Assembly: GCF_008831125.1 (NCBI RefSeq) | Contig: NZ_WBKA01000004.1 | Location: forward strand, 62,001 to 126,000 | Source: Pseudoclavibacter caeni | Lineage (GTDB): Bacteria > Actinomycetota > Actinomycetes > Actinomycetales > Microbacteriaceae | Direction of reading: 5' to 3' | DNA: 64,000 nucleotides | Shown here: in pieces, positions 36,396 to 46,506 of the stretch | How positions within the stretch are numbered: position 1 is the first letter of the stretch | Layout: every line of letters starts with the position of its first letter | Translations under genes and position numbers: made by a program | Notes under the pieces: generated by a model | Told to the model about the DNA's origin: nothing | Databases searched by the model: none | Seen by the model: only the letters and a program-made list of their open reading frames with translations

Positions 36396-37208
36396 CTAGC
36401 GATCCGCCGCGCGCACATGCGTCACGTCGCCGGCGGCGAGCTCGTGGACGTCGCCGGCGACGTCGCGCACCCGCAGCCGGCCGTCGCGGCACAGGCCGAT
36501 CGCCGTGCCATACAGCGCGGCGCCGTCGGGCAGCTCGACCCGCACCGCGCGCCCGATCGTGTCGCAGGACGCGGCGACCGCGGCGGTCACCGCGGCGAGC
36601 CCGGCCGGGTCGGCGACCGCCCGCGTCCATAGTGCGTCGAGCTCGCCGAGCAGGGCCGCCAGCAGGCGGTCGGGGTCGGGGTCGCCGCCGGCGAGCGCAA
36701 CCGAGGTCGCCCGTCCGGCGGGCAGTCCCGCAGCGGCGAGGTCGGCCTCGGTCTGGGCGAGGTTGATCCCGAAGCCGACGACGAGCGGCAGCGCGCCGTC
36801 GACCGGTCTGGCGGTCACGAGCCGGGCGAGGATGCCGGTGATCTTCGCCCCGGAGACGAGCAGGTCGTTGGGCCACTTGATCGTGGCCTCCACCCCGGCC
36901 GCGGCGAGCGCGCGCCGGCAGGCGAGGCCGCTGACCAGCGACGCCCAGGGCAACGCGGCGAGCCGATCGGCGGGCACCGCGAGCAGGGTCGAGACAGCCA
37001 GCGCCCGCCCGCGCGGGGTCGTCCAGCCACGGTCGAGCCGGCCGTGGCCGGCGCGCTGGTCAAGCGTGACGACCGTCGTCAGCGGACGCGGGGGACGCCC
37101 TGCGGCGACGCGGTCCCGCACGAGGCCGGCGAGCACGTCGTTGGTCGATCCCGTGTGATCCAGATCGACGAGCTCGGGGCAGATCCGGGCGGCCTCGGGG
37201 TAGGGCAT
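36396..37208 (-). CDS. birA: Biotin--[acetyl-CoA-carboxylase] ligase
   Basis: BirA attaches biotin to the carboxyl carrier domain, here that of the AccA protein at 42032-43825. The 270 residues are the short class I ligase without a DNA-binding domain. Motifs are [14 protein letters not shown], the biotinyl-AMP loop [20 protein letters not shown] (in relatives GRGRxGR) and [26 protein letters not shown] lies 6 bases before the ATG with no ribosome-binding site, so a leaderless transcript is likely. It is divergent from accD, its functional partner. Confidence 0.94.
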   Translation of the reverse strand: MPYPEAARICPELVDLDHTGSTNDVLAGLVRDRVAAGRPPRPLTTVVTLDQRAGHGRLDRGWTTPRGRALAVSTLLAVPADRLAALPWASLVSGLACRRALAAAGVEATIKWPNDLLVSGAKITGILARLVTARPVDGALPLVVGFGINLAQTEADLAAAGLPAGRATSVALAGGDPDPDRLLAALLGELDALWTRAVADPAGLAAVTAAVAASCDTIGRAVRVELPDGAALYGTAIGLCRDGRLRVRDVAGDVHELAAGDVTHVRAADR

Positions 37209-37214
37209 GGCGGC

Positions 37215-37220
37215 ATCCTA
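37215..37220 (-). promoter_or_regulatory. -10 element of a likely leaderless birA transcript
   Basis: The minus strand reads TAGGAT, ending 6 bases before the birA ATG. Confidence 0.5.
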
Positions 37221-37307
37221 CCGCGACCGCGCCGGCTGCCGGAATGCCACAAAGTCCCCGGGACGGGCTTGCACATCCGCTACAGGCCGCCGCCCGCACC
37301 CCGTCGA

Positions 37308-37313
37308 TAGACT
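37308..37313 (+). promoter_or_regulatory. Candidate -10 element of accDE
   Basis: TAGACT lies 28 bases before the accD GTG, with GAGGAG (37331-37336) between them. A small inverted repeat ACTCG/CGAGT (37311-37315 and 37324-37328) follows. No clear -35 was found. Confidence 0.4.
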
Positions 37314-37341
37314 CGTCGACGATCGAGTGCGAGGAGACTCT

Positions 37342-38949
37342 GTGACAGCGAACGACTCCACGGGCGCCCAGCGGGCGCCGGAGACCACGGCCGGCCGCAT
37401 CGACGACCTGATGGACCGTCGCCGCGAGGCGATCGAGGCACCCGAGGCCCAGGCCCGGGCGAAGCAGCACCGGCGCGGCAAGCAGTCTGCCCGGGAGCGG
37501 ATCGACCAGCTGCTCGATCCCGGCTCGTTCGTCGAGCTGGACGCCTTCGTGCGTCATCGCACCCACGCGTTCGGCATGGCGGAGAAGCGCCCCTATGGCG
37601 ACTCGGTCGTGGTGGGCACCGGCACGATCCACGGCCGCCGGGTCGCCGTCTACAGCCAGGACTTCACCGTCTTCGGCGGCTCGCTCGGCGAGGTCGCCGG
37701 CGAGAAGATCGTGCGGATCATGGAGCTGGCGCTCAAGACGGGCATCCCGATCATCGGCATCCTCGACTCGGGCGGTGCCCGCATCCAGGAGGGCGTGATC
37801 GCCCTGTCGAAGTACGGCGAGATCTTCCGCCTCAACACGAAGTCGAGCGGGGTCATCCCCCAGATCTCGATCGTGCTCGGCCCGGCCGCCGGCGGCGCCG
37901 TGTACTCCCCCGCCCTGACCGACTTCGTGATCATGGTCGACAAGACCAGCCACATGTTCGTCACCGGCCCGGACGTGATCAAGACGGTCACCGGCGAGGA
38001 GGTCTCCTTCGACGAGCTCGGCGGTGCCCGCACGCACAACAAGGTCTCCGGCGTCTCCCACTACCTGGCCCAGGACGAGGACGACGCGATCGACTACGCG
38101 CGCACCCTGCTGAGCTACCTGCCGGACAACAACCTCAACGACCCGCCCGTGTACGCCTCCAGCACGCAGCTGGAGATCACCGACGCCGACCGCCGGCTCG
38201 ACCGGCTCGTGCCGGACTCGACCACCCAGCCGTATGACATGAAGACCGTCATCCGCACGGTCCTCGACGACGGCGAGTTCCTCGAGGTGCAGGCGCTGTT
38301 CGCGCCGAACATCGTCATCGGCTTCGGCCGCGTCGAGGGCCGCTCGGTCGGCGTGATCGCCAACCAGCCGGCCGCGATGGCGGGAACGCTCAACATCGAC
38401 GCCGGGGAGAAGGCGGCCCGGTTCGTGCGCTTCTGCGACGCGTTCTCCATCCCGATCATCACCCTCGTGGACGTGCCCGGGTACCTGCCCGGCACCGACC
38501 AGGAGTGGTCCGGGGTCATCCGCCGCGGCGCGAAGCTGCTGTACGCCTACGCCGACGCGACGGTGCCGCTGATCACCGTGATCACCCGCAAGGCATACGG
38601 CGGGGCGTACATCGTGATGGGCTCGAAGTCGATGGGCGCCGACATCAACCTCGCCTGGCCGACCGCGGAGATCGCCGTGATGGGCGGCCAGGGCGCGGTC
38701 AACATCCTCTACCGCCACCAGCTGGCCGAGGCCGCCGAGCGGGGCGAGGACGTGGAGACGCTGCGCAGGCGGCTCGCCGACGAGTACACCTACAGCGTGG
38801 CCAGCCCGTTCCTCGCCGCCGAGCGCGGCGAGCTCGACGGGGTGATCGAGCCGGCGGCCACCCGCGTCGAGATCACCAGGGCTCTGCGGGTGCTGCGCAC
38901 CAAGCGCGACAATCGCCCCGCCAAGAAGCACGGGAACATCCCGCTGTGA
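37342..38949 (+). CDS. accD: Acyl-CoA (propionyl/acetyl-CoA) carboxylase beta subunit
   Basis: This is the carboxyltransferase subunit that moves CO2 from carboxybiotin to acetyl- or propionyl-CoA, making malonyl- or methylmalonyl-CoA for lipid synthesis. The 535 residues have two crotonase-like halves: [48 protein letters not shown] in the first, and [21 protein letters not shown] and [16 protein letters not shown] in the second. It resembles AccD5. The start is GTG with GAGGAG 5 bases upstream. It overlaps accE by GTGA and is divergent from birA. Confidence 0.96.
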   Translation: MTANDSTGAQRAPETTAGRIDDLMDRRREAIEAPEAQARAKQHRRGKQSARERIDQLLDPGSFVELDAFVRHRTHAFGMAEKRPYGDSVVVGTGTIHGRRVAVYSQDFTVFGGSLGEVAGEKIVRIMELALKTGIPIIGILDSGGARIQEGVIALSKYGEIFRLNTKSSGVIPQISIVLGPAAGGAVYSPALTDFVIMVDKTSHMFVTGPDVIKTVTGEEVSFDELGGARTHNKVSGVSHYLAQDEDDAIDYARTLLSYLPDNNLNDPPVYASSTQLEITDADRRLDRLVPDSTTQPYDMKTVIRTVLDDGEFLEVQALFAPNIVIGFGRVEGRSVGVIANQPAAMAGTLNIDAGEKAARFVRFCDAFSIPIITLVDVPGYLPGTDQEWSGVIRRGAKLLYAYADATVPLITVITRKAYGGAYIVMGSKSMGADINLAWPTAEIAVMGGQGAVNILYRHQLAEAAERGEDVETLRRRLADEYTYSVASPFLAAERGELDGVIEPAATRVEITRALRVLRTKRDNRPAKKHGNIPL

Positions 38950-39239
38950 CCGGCACGACGAGCGACCCCCGCGACACGGGTCGCCAGCCCGTCATCTCCC
39001 CGGCAGCCGCGGAGGCCGACGAGCTCGAGGCGCACCGCCCCGAGGAGTACCTCGCGCATCTCGAGGTGCGCGCCGGCAGCCCGACCCCGGAGGACCTCTC
39101 GGCGATCGCCGTGGCCCTCAGCGTGGCCGAGCGGGAGCGTCACCGCGAGCAGCGCCGCCGCGCCGAGCAGGTCCATGAGCCGGACCCCGCCTGGCGGGAG
39201 CGCGAGCGCGTCGCCCGGCGCGACCGGCAGCTGTACTAG
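38946..39239 (+). CDS. accE: Acyl-CoA carboxylase epsilon subunit
   Basis: This 97-residue protein starts at a GTG that overlaps the accD stop (GTGA). The core [18 protein letters not shown] is the epsilon-subunit signature. The tail [18 protein letters not shown] is typical, and the rest is charged and probably disordered. In actinobacteria epsilon stabilises the complex of the beta subunit with the biotin-bearing alpha subunit. It was missed by simple longest-frame reading because of its GTG start. Confidence 0.88.
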   Translation: MTGTTSDPRDTGRQPVISPAAAEADELEAHRPEEYLAHLEVRAGSPTPEDLSAIAVALSVAERERHREQRRRAEQVHEPDPAWRERERVARRDRQLY

Positions 39240-39319
39240 CCGCCCCGGCCCTGGCCGGCAGGGCTGCAGCCAGCAACTCGACGCTCTGCCTGCCGTGCCA
39301 CCCTCGAGCCGCCTCTCGC

Positions 39320-39838
39320 TCAGCGCCGCCGGTCGCCCTCCGGGGCGTCGTCGGCGTCCTCGTCGATCTCGATGACGGTGTACTCGCCGCCGTCGACCGG
39401 CTCGGCGGTGATCTCGGTGCGCGCCCGCCAGCTCCCGGCGAGGTCGTCGAGGGAGCGCCGCCCCGCCGTCATGAGCCGGGCGATCGCGATCCACAGGGTC
39501 ACCACCAGCCCGATCACGAGCAGCACCGCCCGGGGCCAGTCCACCGCGCCGAACGTCGAGGCGACGATCACGAGGACGTCGACGACGAGGAACAGCGCGG
39601 CGTCCACGCCGTCGACCCGACCGCGCGGTCGCCCCGGGCGCACGAGCACCAGGACGAGCAGGGCGATGAGCGCCACGGCGAGGAACGGGGCGCCGAACGC
39701 GAGCACCACGACCTGCCAGCCCTCCGGCGCCTGCAGCCCGCCGCCGAAGAAGAACCACAGCGGCAGCACGACCGTCAACAGCGGCTGCGCGCGGAGCATG
39801 ATGCGGCCGAGGCCGGCACTGAAGCGTCGAGCATCCAT
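39320..39838 (-). CDS. Integral membrane protein of unknown function
   Basis: This encodes 172 residues with four hydrophobic helices (~18-35, ~42-65, ~83-97, ~102-122) and an acidic cytoplasmic tail ending EIDEDADDAPEGDRRR. I recognise no family. TAGGCT seven bases before the ATG suggests leaderless expression. It converges on accE with an 80-base gap that contains only a GGCTGCAGCC palindrome and no clear terminator. Confidence 0.72.
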   Translation of the reverse strand: MDARRFSAGLGRIMLRAQPLLTVVLPLWFFFGGGLQAPEGWQVVVLAFGAPFLAVALIALLVLVLVRPGRPRGRVDGVDAALFLVVDVLVIVASTFGAVDWPRAVLLVIGLVVTLWIAIARLMTAGRRSLDDLAGSWRARTEITAEPVDGGEYTVIEIDEDADDAPEGDRRR

Positions 39839-39845
39839 GCCCGCC

Positions 39846-39851
39846 AGCCTA
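39846..39851 (-). promoter_or_regulatory. -10 element of a likely leaderless transcript
   Basis: The minus strand reads TAGGCT, ending 7 bases before the ATG at 39838, with no ribosome-binding site. Confidence 0.4.
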
Positions 39852-39906
39852 GCGGCGCCCGGGGACGCGACCGGCCGCGTCCCCGGGCCGTCCGCTCACG
39901 GCGCAA

Positions 39907-41214
39907 TCAGCGCACGAACGAGGCCACCGTCTCGAAGTGGTGGCTGTGCGGGAACAGGTCGAACGCGCGCAGGCGGTCGAGTCGCCACCCGGCGTCGACG
40001 AGCAGCCGGGCGTCCCGGACCAGCGCCACGGGATCGCAGGCGACATAGATCACCTGCGCGGGGGCGAGCCGCACGAGATCCGCGATCGCCCGACGGCCGG
40101 CGCCGGAGCGGGGCGGGTCGAGCACCACGAGCGAGCGGGCGTACATGCCCGCCGGGGCCTGCTGCGCCTCGCGGCGCAGGAACCGCTCGGCCGGCTCGCA
40201 GCGGGCATCGACCCGGCCGAGCGAGGCGGCGTTGCGGGCGGCTAGCTCGCTGGCGCGGGCGTCGGCCTCGACGGTGGTCACCGCGAGCCCGGCGCGGGCG
40301 AGCCACACGGCGAACAGCCCCACCCCACCGTAGAGGTCCAGGTGCGGGGCGTCGGCGTCGATGCGGTCGACGTCGACGAGCCCGGCGACCGTGTCGACGA
40401 GCGTGGCGGGCGCGTCCCGGTGCACCTGCCAGAACCCGGCCTCGTCGACGGCGAAGTCCACGCCGTGCACGCGGCGCAGGACGGTGCGGCCGCGCCCGCC
40501 GTCGACGATGACGCGGGCCCGGCCCGGGGCGTCGAACGGCGCGGCCTCGTCGATGACGAGCTGCACCCGCTCGTGCCCCGGCCAGGGGCGGCGGTGCGCG
40601 CCGAGCTCCTCGAGCTCGTCGACGGCCAGCGGCAGCCCGGCGACCGGGACGACCGTGTGGCTGCGGGCGGCATACGGCCCGCAGCGTCCCGCGTCGTCGA
40701 CGTGCAGGGTCTCGCGGGTGCGCCAGCGGCGGCCCGGCCGGGCGGTGATGTCGAGACCGGGCCGGTCGGTCGCGTCCCGCCCCGCCTCGGCGCCCACCGG
40801 GGAGACGGCGAGGCGCCAGCCGGCGACCTCGGCGGCGTCGAACCGCCCGATGCGGGTCAGCGCGTCGGCGAGCACCGTCGCCTTGAGCTCGCGCTGCCGG
40901 GGCAGCGCGATGTGGCCGAAGTCGGCGCTGCCCGCCCGCTGTCCCGGGGCCCGGTCGATGCCGCCCTCGGGCAGCACGTGGGGGCGACGGTCCGGCGACG
41001 CCTCGAGCACCTCGAGGGCCACCGCGCGGGCGAAGCGCCGGCGCTCCTCGACGATGCGGGCGCGCACCCGCTCGCCCGGGATCGCGTCGGGGACGAAGAC
41101 CACCCGACCCTCGTGGCGAGCGACGAACACGCCCTGGTGGGCGACGCCGGTAACATCGAGGTCGATCTCGCGGCCGTCGCCGCGATCGCTGATGGGAAGG
41201 TCTGGTTCATGCAC
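39907..41214 (-). CDS. TRAM-domain SAM-dependent RNA methyltransferase (RumA/TrmA family)
   Basis: This 435-residue protein should methylate uracil C5 in rRNA or tRNA. An N-terminal TRAM RNA-binding domain (EIDLDVTGVAHQGVFVARHEG to about residue 65) precedes a Rossmann methyltransferase domain with LDLYGGVGLFAVWLARAG (SAM site), VVLDPPRSGAGRRAI and the nucleophilic cysteine in VIYVACDPVALVRD. The [4Fe-4S] Cys set of true RumD/TrmA relatives is not evident. The start is taken as the GTG at 41214, which overlaps the divergent maf start; no good ribosome-binding site precedes it. Confidence 0.88.
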   Translation of the reverse strand: MHEPDLPISDRGDGREIDLDVTGVAHQGVFVARHEGRVVFVPDAIPGERVRARIVEERRRFARAVALEVLEASPDRRPHVLPEGGIDRAPGQRAGSADFGHIALPRQRELKATVLADALTRIGRFDAAEVAGWRLAVSPVGAEAGRDATDRPGLDITARPGRRWRTRETLHVDDAGRCGPYAARSHTVVPVAGLPLAVDELEELGAHRRPWPGHERVQLVIDEAAPFDAPGRARVIVDGGRGRTVLRRVHGVDFAVDEAGFWQVHRDAPATLVDTVAGLVDVDRIDADAPHLDLYGGVGLFAVWLARAGLAVTTVEADARASELAARNAASLGRVDARCEPAERFLRREAQQAPAGMYARSLVVLDPPRSGAGRRAIADLVRLAPAQVIYVACDPVALVRDARLLVDAGWRLDRLRAFDLFPHSHHFETVASFVR

Positions 41215-41907
41215 GACACCGACTCTAGCCGCCCGGCCGCCGCCACTGTGCCGCTCGTGCTCGCCTCCACCTCGCCCGCGCGCCTCGCGACGCTGCGCGC
41301 CGCGGGGATCGAGCCGGAGCGGATCGCCAGTCACGTCGACGAGGACGCGGTCGGCCGCGCCCTGCCCGCGGGCGACCCCGCCACGCGCACGGCCCGGCTC
41401 GTGCAGGCGCTCGCCCGTGCGAAGGCCCGCGCGGTGCTCGCCGACGACGGCGCCCGGCGCACCGTCTCCGGCCGGCGGATGCGCGACATCGACGGCCTCG
41501 TGCTCGGCGGCGACTCGCTGTTCGAGCTCGACGGGGCGGCCCTCGGCAAGCCGCACACGCCCGAGGTCGCCCGCGAGCGCATCCGCCGCATGCGCGGGTG
41601 CACCGGGGCGCTGCACTCCGGTCACTGGCTCATCGCCTGGCGTGGCGGCCGCATCGTCGCCGAGGTGGGCGCCGTCGACCGTGCCGAGGTCGCCTTCGGC
41701 GACATCTCGGACGCCGAGATCGACGCGTACGTGGCCACCGGGGAGCCGCTGGAGGTGGCCGGCTCGTTCACCGTCGACGGGCTGGGGCAGGCGTTCATCA
41801 CCGCGGTGTCGGGTGCGCCGAGCTGCGTGATCGGCCTCTCCGTGCCCGTGGTGCGACGGCTCGCCGGCGAGCTGGGCGTCGCCTGGCCCCGGCTCTGGAA
41901 CCGCTGA
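41209..41907 (+). CDS. maf: Maf-type nucleoside triphosphate pyrophosphatase
   Basis: Maf proteins hydrolyse dTTP, UTP or modified nucleotides to monophosphates, acting as house-cleaning enzymes linked to division arrest. The 232 residues show [17 protein letters not shown] near the N-terminus, VDEDAV, and the catalytic aspartate in [12 protein letters not shown]. The ATG at 41209 has GGAAGG 8 bases upstream; it overlaps the first codons of the divergent methyltransferase by 6 bases. Downstream lies accA. Confidence 0.92.
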   Translation: MHDTDSSRPAAATVPLVLASTSPARLATLRAAGIEPERIASHVDEDAVGRALPAGDPATRTARLVQALARAKARAVLADDGARRTVSGRRMRDIDGLVLGGDSLFELDGAALGKPHTPEVARERIRRMRGCTGALHSGHWLIAWRGGRIVAEVGAVDRAEVAFGDISDAEIDAYVATGEPLEVAGSFTVDGLGQAFITAVSGAPSCVIGLSVPVVRRLAGELGVAWPRLWNR

Positions 41908-42017
41908 TCGGGTCCGCCCGACCTGCCCTGCCCGCGCGGCGGACATTGTGGGAGTGCGTGCAACCCCACCGCGGGTTTTTGTGGCGGGGTCACCACGGCC
42001 GCGCACGACGGCGCCCC

Positions 42018-42023
42018 TAGGGT
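42018..42023 (+). promoter_or_regulatory. -10 element of a likely leaderless accA transcript
   Basis: TAGGGT ends 8 bases before the ATG at 42032. The weak purine tract (GGTGGAAAA) between could alternatively act as a ribosome-binding site. Upstream (41969-41994) is an imperfect CCCCACC/GGCGGGG stem. Confidence 0.45.
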
Positions 42024-42031
42024 GGAAAACT

Positions 42032-43825
42032 ATGAGCACTGCGCCCCAGACCGTCACGCCCCGACGCATCACGAAGGTCCTCGTCGCCAACCGCGGCGAG
42101 ATCGCCGTCCGGGTGATCCGGGCGGCGCGGGACGCGGGCATCGCCTCCGTGGCCGTGTACGCCGACCAGGACATCGACGCCGTGCACACCCGGCTCGCCG
42201 ACGAGGCGTACGCGCTCGGCGGCGACAGCGCGGCCGACACCTACCTCTCCATCGAGAAGCTGCTGTCGGTGGCCCGCCGCGCCGGCGCCGACGCGGTGCA
42301 CCCGGGCTACGGGTTCCTCTCCGAGAACGCCGACTTCGCCCAGGCCGTCATCGACGTGGGGCTGGTCTGGATCGGCCCCTCCCCGGCGGCGATCCGCGAG
42401 CTCGGCGACAAGGTCTCGGCACGACACATCGCCGAGCGGGTCGGCGCGCCGCTCGCCCCGGGCACGAGCGACCCGGTCGCCGGCGCGGACGAAGTGGTCG
42501 CCTTCGCCGAGCGGGTCGGCCTGCCCGTCGCGATCAAGGCGGCCTTCGGCGGCGGCGGCCGGGGCCTGAAGGTCGCGCACACGCTGGACGAGATCCCGAC
42601 CCTCTACGACTCCGCGACCCGCGAGGCGATCGCCGCGTTCGGACGGGGCGAGTGCTTCGTGGAGAAGTTCCTGCAGCGTCCCCGGCACGTGGAGACCCAG
42701 TGCCTCGCCGACGCGCACGGCAACGTCGTCGTGGTGAGCACCCGCGACTGCTCGCTGCAGCGGCGCAACCAGAAGCTCGTCGAGGAGGCCCCCGCCCCCT
42801 TCCTCACCGACGACCAGCACGACCGGCTCGTGCGCGCCTCGAAGGCGATCCTGCGCGAGGCCGGCTACACGGGGGCGGGCACCTGCGAGTTCCTGATCGG
42901 TCAGGACGGCACGGTGTCGTTCCTCGAGGTCAACACCCGCCTGCAGGTCGAGCACCCGGTCTCCGAGCAGGTGACCGGCATCGACCTCGTGCGCGAGCAG
43001 TTCCGCATCGCCGAGGGCGGCGTGCTCGACTACCCCGACCCCGTGCCGGTCGGCCACGCCTTCGAGTTCCGCATCAACGGCGAGGATCCGGGCAACCACT
43101 TCCTGCCCGCGCCGGGGCGCATCGCCACCTACCACGAGTGCGGCGGGCCCGGCGTGCGCGTCGACTCCGGCGTGCAGGCCGGCGACGTCGTCTCCGGCGC
43201 GTTCGACTCGCTGCTGGCGAAGGTCATCATCACCGGCGCCGACCGGCAGCAGGCGCTCGAGCGCAGCCGGCGGGCGCTGGCCGAGTTCGAGATCACCGGG
43301 CTCGCCACCGCGCTGCCCTTCCACCGGGCGGTCGTCGACGAGCCGGACTTCGTCGCCGCCGACGGCGACCTGCGCGTGCACACCACGTGGATCGAGAACG
43401 ACTTCGACAACCGCATCCCCGCCTGGAGCGGCACGCCGGACGCCGACGACTCCGTGTTCGCCGCGCGCAGCGCCGTCGTGCTCGAGGTCGACGGCCGCCG
43501 CATCGAGGTGACGGTGCCGGACGTGCTCGTCAAGGGCGACTGGGGCACGGCGAGCCGGCCCGCCCCGCGCCGCCGGGTGCATCCGCAGGACGTCGCCGGC
43601 AGCGGGTCGGGCACGGCCACCACCCCGATGCAGGCGAGCGTCGTCAAGGTCGCCGTGACCGAGGGCCAGCACGTGCTCGAGGGCGACCTGCTCGTCGTGC
43701 TCGAGGCGATGAAGATGGAGCAGCCGATCACCGCCGAGCGGGCCGGGATCGTCCGCGATCTCGACGCCCCGCTCGGCGAGACGGTGCCCGCCGGGCACGT
43801 GCTGCTGCGCGTCGCCGACGAGTGA
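42032..43825 (+). CDS. accA: Acyl-CoA carboxylase alpha subunit (biotin carboxylase + BCCP)
   Basis: This 597-residue subunit carboxylates its own biotin using ATP and bicarbonate, then presents it to AccD. Biotin carboxylase domain: [20 protein letters not shown]-grasp [31 protein letters not shown]. The C-terminal carrier domain has the biotinylated lysine in [11 protein letters not shown]. It resembles mycobacterial AccA3. It lies 124 bases after maf. Its ligase BirA and partner AccD are nearby but separately transcribed. Confidence 0.97.
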   Translation: MSTAPQTVTPRRITKVLVANRGEIAVRVIRAARDAGIASVAVYADQDIDAVHTRLADEAYALGGDSAADTYLSIEKLLSVARRAGADAVHPGYGFLSENADFAQAVIDVGLVWIGPSPAAIRELGDKVSARHIAERVGAPLAPGTSDPVAGADEVVAFAERVGLPVAIKAAFGGGGRGLKVAHTLDEIPTLYDSATREAIAAFGRGECFVEKFLQRPRHVETQCLADAHGNVVVVSTRDCSLQRRNQKLVEEAPAPFLTDDQHDRLVRASKAILREAGYTGAGTCEFLIGQDGTVSFLEVNTRLQVEHPVSEQVTGIDLVREQFRIAEGGVLDYPDPVPVGHAFEFRINGEDPGNHFLPAPGRIATYHECGGPGVRVDSGVQAGDVVSGAFDSLLAKVIITGADRQQALERSRRALAEFEITGLATALPFHRAVVDEPDFVAADGDLRVHTTWIENDFDNRIPAWSGTPDADDSVFAARSAVVLEVDGRRIEVTVPDVLVKGDWGTASRPAPRRRVHPQDVAGSGSGTATTPMQASVVKVAVTEGQHVLEGDLLVVLEAMKMEQPITAERAGIVRDLDAPLGETVPAGHVLLRVADE

Positions 43826-43834
43826 CGCGGGTCG

Positions 43835-44860
43835 TCACCGCCAGCCGACCCCCGGGGCGACGTCCTCGAGCACGCCGCGCAGCAGATGGACGTTGTACTC
43901 CACGCCCAGCGTGCTCGGCACGGTGAGCATGAGCGTGTCGGCCTCCGCGATCGCCTCGTCGTCGGCGAGCTGCTCGACGAGCCGGTCGGGCTCGTCGGCG
44001 TAGCTGCGCCCGAACCGGGCGACCGTGTGGTCGTCGATGAACCCGACGGTGTCCTGGCTGTCGTTGCGGTTGGCCCAGAGCCGGCGGTCCAGGTCGGTGG
44101 TGATCGGCATGATGCTGCGACTGACGGACACGCGGGGCTCCCACGCCCAGCCGGCCTCGCGCCACGCCGCCCGGAAGCGGCGGATCTGCTCGGCCTGCAG
44201 CACGTGCAGCGGCACGCCGGTGTCCTCGGTCAGCAGCGTCGAGCTCATCAGGTTCATGCCCTGAGCCGCCGTCCACTCGGCGGTGCGGCGGCTGCCGGCA
44301 CCCCACCAGATCCGGCGGCGCAGCCCGGGCGTCTGCGGCTCCACGCCGAGCAGGCCACCCGGGTTCGGGAACATGGGGTGCGGGCTCGGCTCGGCGAACC
44401 GCTCCCCGTCGATCGCCGTGAGGAATCGTGCCGTGGCCTCCCGGGCCATCCGGGCGCCGTCGGGGTCGTCCGGCTCGGGCACGTGGCCGAAGTGCCGGAA
44501 GCCGTCGACGACCTGCTCAGGGGACCCCCGGCTCACGCCGAGCTGCAGGCGGCCGGCGGCGATCAGGTCGGCCGCTGCGGCATCCTCGGCCATGTGCCGG
44601 GGGTTCTCGTAGCGCATGTCGATCACGCCCGTGCCGATCTCGATGCGGGTCGTGGTGGCGCCGATCGCCGCGAGCAGCGGGAACGGGGAGCCGAGCTGCC
44701 GGGCGAAGTGGTGCACGCGGAAGAAGGCGCCGTCGACGCCGATCTCCTCGGCCGTCTGCGCGAGCTCGATCGACTGGCGCAGGGCGTCACCGCCAGTGCG
44801 CACGGGAGAGTACGGGGAGTCCTGCCAGTGGCCGAACGAGAGGAATGCGATCCGCTTCAT
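43835..44860 (-). CDS. LLM-class flavin-dependent oxidoreductase
   Basis: This 341-residue protein has a luciferase-like TIM-barrel fold: MKRIAFLSFGHWQDSP at the N-terminus, TRIEIGTGVIDMRYENPRHMAEDAAAAD, LQLGVSRGSPEQVV and RRIWWGAGSRRTAEW for FMN/F420 and substrate contacts. The substrate is unknown. The ATG at 44860 has only a weak ribosome-binding site; a start a few residues upstream (MPMPRQW) cannot be excluded. It converges on accA with a 9-base gap and lies in front of the LpdA-type gene on the same strand (181-base gap). Confidence 0.87.
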   Translation of the reverse strand: MKRIAFLSFGHWQDSPYSPVRTGGDALRQSIELAQTAEEIGVDGAFFRVHHFARQLGSPFPLLAAIGATTTRIEIGTGVIDMRYENPRHMAEDAAAADLIAAGRLQLGVSRGSPEQVVDGFRHFGHVPEPDDPDGARMAREATARFLTAIDGERFAEPSPHPMFPNPGGLLGVEPQTPGLRRRIWWGAGSRRTAEWTAAQGMNLMSSTLLTEDTGVPLHVLQAEQIRRFRAAWREAGWAWEPRVSVSRSIMPITTDLDRRLWANRNDSQDTVGFIDDHTVARFGRSYADEPDRLVEQLADDEAIAEADTLMLTVPSTLGVEYNVHLLRGVLEDVAPGVGWR

Positions 44861-45041
44861 GTGTCGCTGCAACCATTGCCGCGGCATGGGCATTCCCGGC
44901 GACACACCGTCGGAGACCGCCGCTGCCGAGCCGTCGTCAGGAACCGCATCCGAGCCCCGCACGCCCGCCCCCACCGCGACGTGCGGCCCGTGCCCCGACG
45001 AGGTCGACGGTGCCACCTGCCTGGGCGGCGCAGGCCCGCCG

Positions 45042-46466
45042 TCAGCCCTTCAGCATGTGCAGCGCTCGGGCCGCATCGGTGATCGCCCCGGTCAGCGACG
45101 GATAGACCGCGAACGCGTTGGCCACCTGGTCGACGGTCAGCCGCTGCTCGACGGCGAGCGCGAGCGGGAAGATGAGCTCGCTGGCCTTTGGCGCGACGAC
45201 GACGCCGCCGATGACGGTGCCCGACTGCGTGCGCGCGAAGAGCTTCACGAAGCCGTCGGTGATGTTCTGCATCTTCGCCCGGGGGTTCTCCTCGAGCGGG
45301 TACTTGTAGATGACGCCCTGCGCGAGGCCCTCCTCGATCTGCGACTGCGTCCAGCCGACCGAGGCGATCTCCGGGGAGGTGAAGATGTTGGAGGCGACGT
45401 TGCGCAGTTTGATCGGCTGCGCGGCGTCCCCGAGCGCGTGGTAGACGGCCGTGCGTCCCTGCATGTTCGCCACGCTCGCCAGCGGGAAGAAGTCGGTGCA
45501 GTCACCGGCCGCGTAGATCTCTGGCACCGAGGTGCGCGCCACCCGGTTGACCTTGATGTGCCCGTTCGCCGTGGTCTGCACGCGCGCGCCCTCGAGGCCG
45601 AGCCCCGCGGTGTTCGGGATCGACCCGACGGCCATCAGGCAGTGGCTGCCGACGACGGTGGTGCCGTCGGAGAGGGTCACCACGACCTCGTCGCCCTCGC
45701 GCACGACGCTCTCGGCGCGCGACTTCGACAGCACGTGCATCCCCTCGCGCAGGAAGACCTCCTCGATCACCCGCGCGGCGTCCTCGTCCTGCCCGGGCAG
45801 CACCCGGTCGCGGCTCGAGATGAGCGTCACCTCGCTGCCGAGGTGGCGAAACGCGCTGGCGAACTCGGCGCCGGTGACGCCGGAGCCGACGACGATGAGG
45901 TGCTCGGGCAGCTGCTCCAAGTGGTACAGCTGGGTCCACGTGAGGATGCGCTCCCCGTCGGGCATGGCGCTGGGCAGCTTGCGCGGGTGGGCGCCGACGC
46001 TGACCACCGTGGTGTCGGCGTGGAACTCGGCGACCTCGCCGTTGCCGAGATCCGCGGCCACCGCGTGGTGGTTGAGCAGCCGGCCGGTGCCCTCGACGAT
46101 GCGCACGCCCTGCTTCTCGAGCGTCGCGGCCATGTCGAGGCTCTGCTGGCGGGCGAGCTCGAGCAGTCGGCGGTTGACGGTGCCAAGATCGATGCGGTAG
46201 TCGGGGGTGATCACCTCGTCGGTGCCCGGGGCGAGGATCTCGACGCCGAGCCGCTGGGCGTTCGCCGCCTGCGTGGCCGCCTCGGCCACCGCGATGAGCG
46301 CCTTCGACGGGACGACGTCGGTGAGCACCGCGGAGCCGCCGACCCCGTTGCGCTCGATGAGCGTCACGTTCGCCCCGAGCTGGGCGCCCGTGAGCGCCGC
46401 CTCGTATCCGCCCGGACCGCCGCCGATGACCACCAGATCGTGCCTGTCACCGAACTCGTATGCCAT
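45042..46466 (-). CDS. lpdA: LpdA-type NAD(P)H quinone dehydrogenase
   Basis: This 474-residue flavoprotein of the disulfide-reductase fold has an FAD motif VVIGGGPGGYEAALTGAQLG, a NAD site VVGSGVTGAEFASAF, GRTAVYHALG and a dimerisation domain. The redox-active CxxxxC of lipoamide dehydrogenase is absent: the site reads GGSAVLTDVVPSKAL. That matches M. tuberculosis LpdA (Rv3303c), a quinone reductase rather than lipoamide dehydrogenase. AAGGAG is 7 bases from the ATG. It is divergent from pnp with only a 40-base gap. Confidence 0.92.
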   Translation of the reverse strand: MAYEFGDRHDLVVIGGGPGGYEAALTGAQLGANVTLIERNGVGGSAVLTDVVPSKALIAVAEAATQAANAQRLGVEILAPGTDEVITPDYRIDLGTVNRRLLELARQQSLDMAATLEKQGVRIVEGTGRLLNHHAVAADLGNGEVAEFHADTTVVSVGAHPRKLPSAMPDGERILTWTQLYHLEQLPEHLIVVGSGVTGAEFASAFRHLGSEVTLISSRDRVLPGQDEDAARVIEEVFLREGMHVLSKSRAESVVREGDEVVVTLSDGTTVVGSHCLMAVGSIPNTAGLGLEGARVQTTANGHIKVNRVARTSVPEIYAAGDCTDFFPLASVANMQGRTAVYHALGDAAQPIKLRNVASNIFTSPEIASVGWTQSQIEEGLAQGVIYKYPLEENPRAKMQNITDGFVKLFARTQSGTVIGGVVVAPKASELIFPLALAVEQRLTVDQVANAFAVYPSLTGAITDAARALHMLKG

Positions 46467-46493
46467 CCGTGCTCTCCTTCGCGAGGCGTCTTC

Positions 46494-46499
46494 TATCGT
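46494..46499 (+). promoter_or_regulatory. -10 element of a likely leaderless pnp transcript
   Basis: TATCGT ends 7 bases before the ATG at 46507, inside the 40-base divergent gap with lpdA. Confidence 0.42.
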
Positions 46500-46506
46500 T
46501 ATCAGT

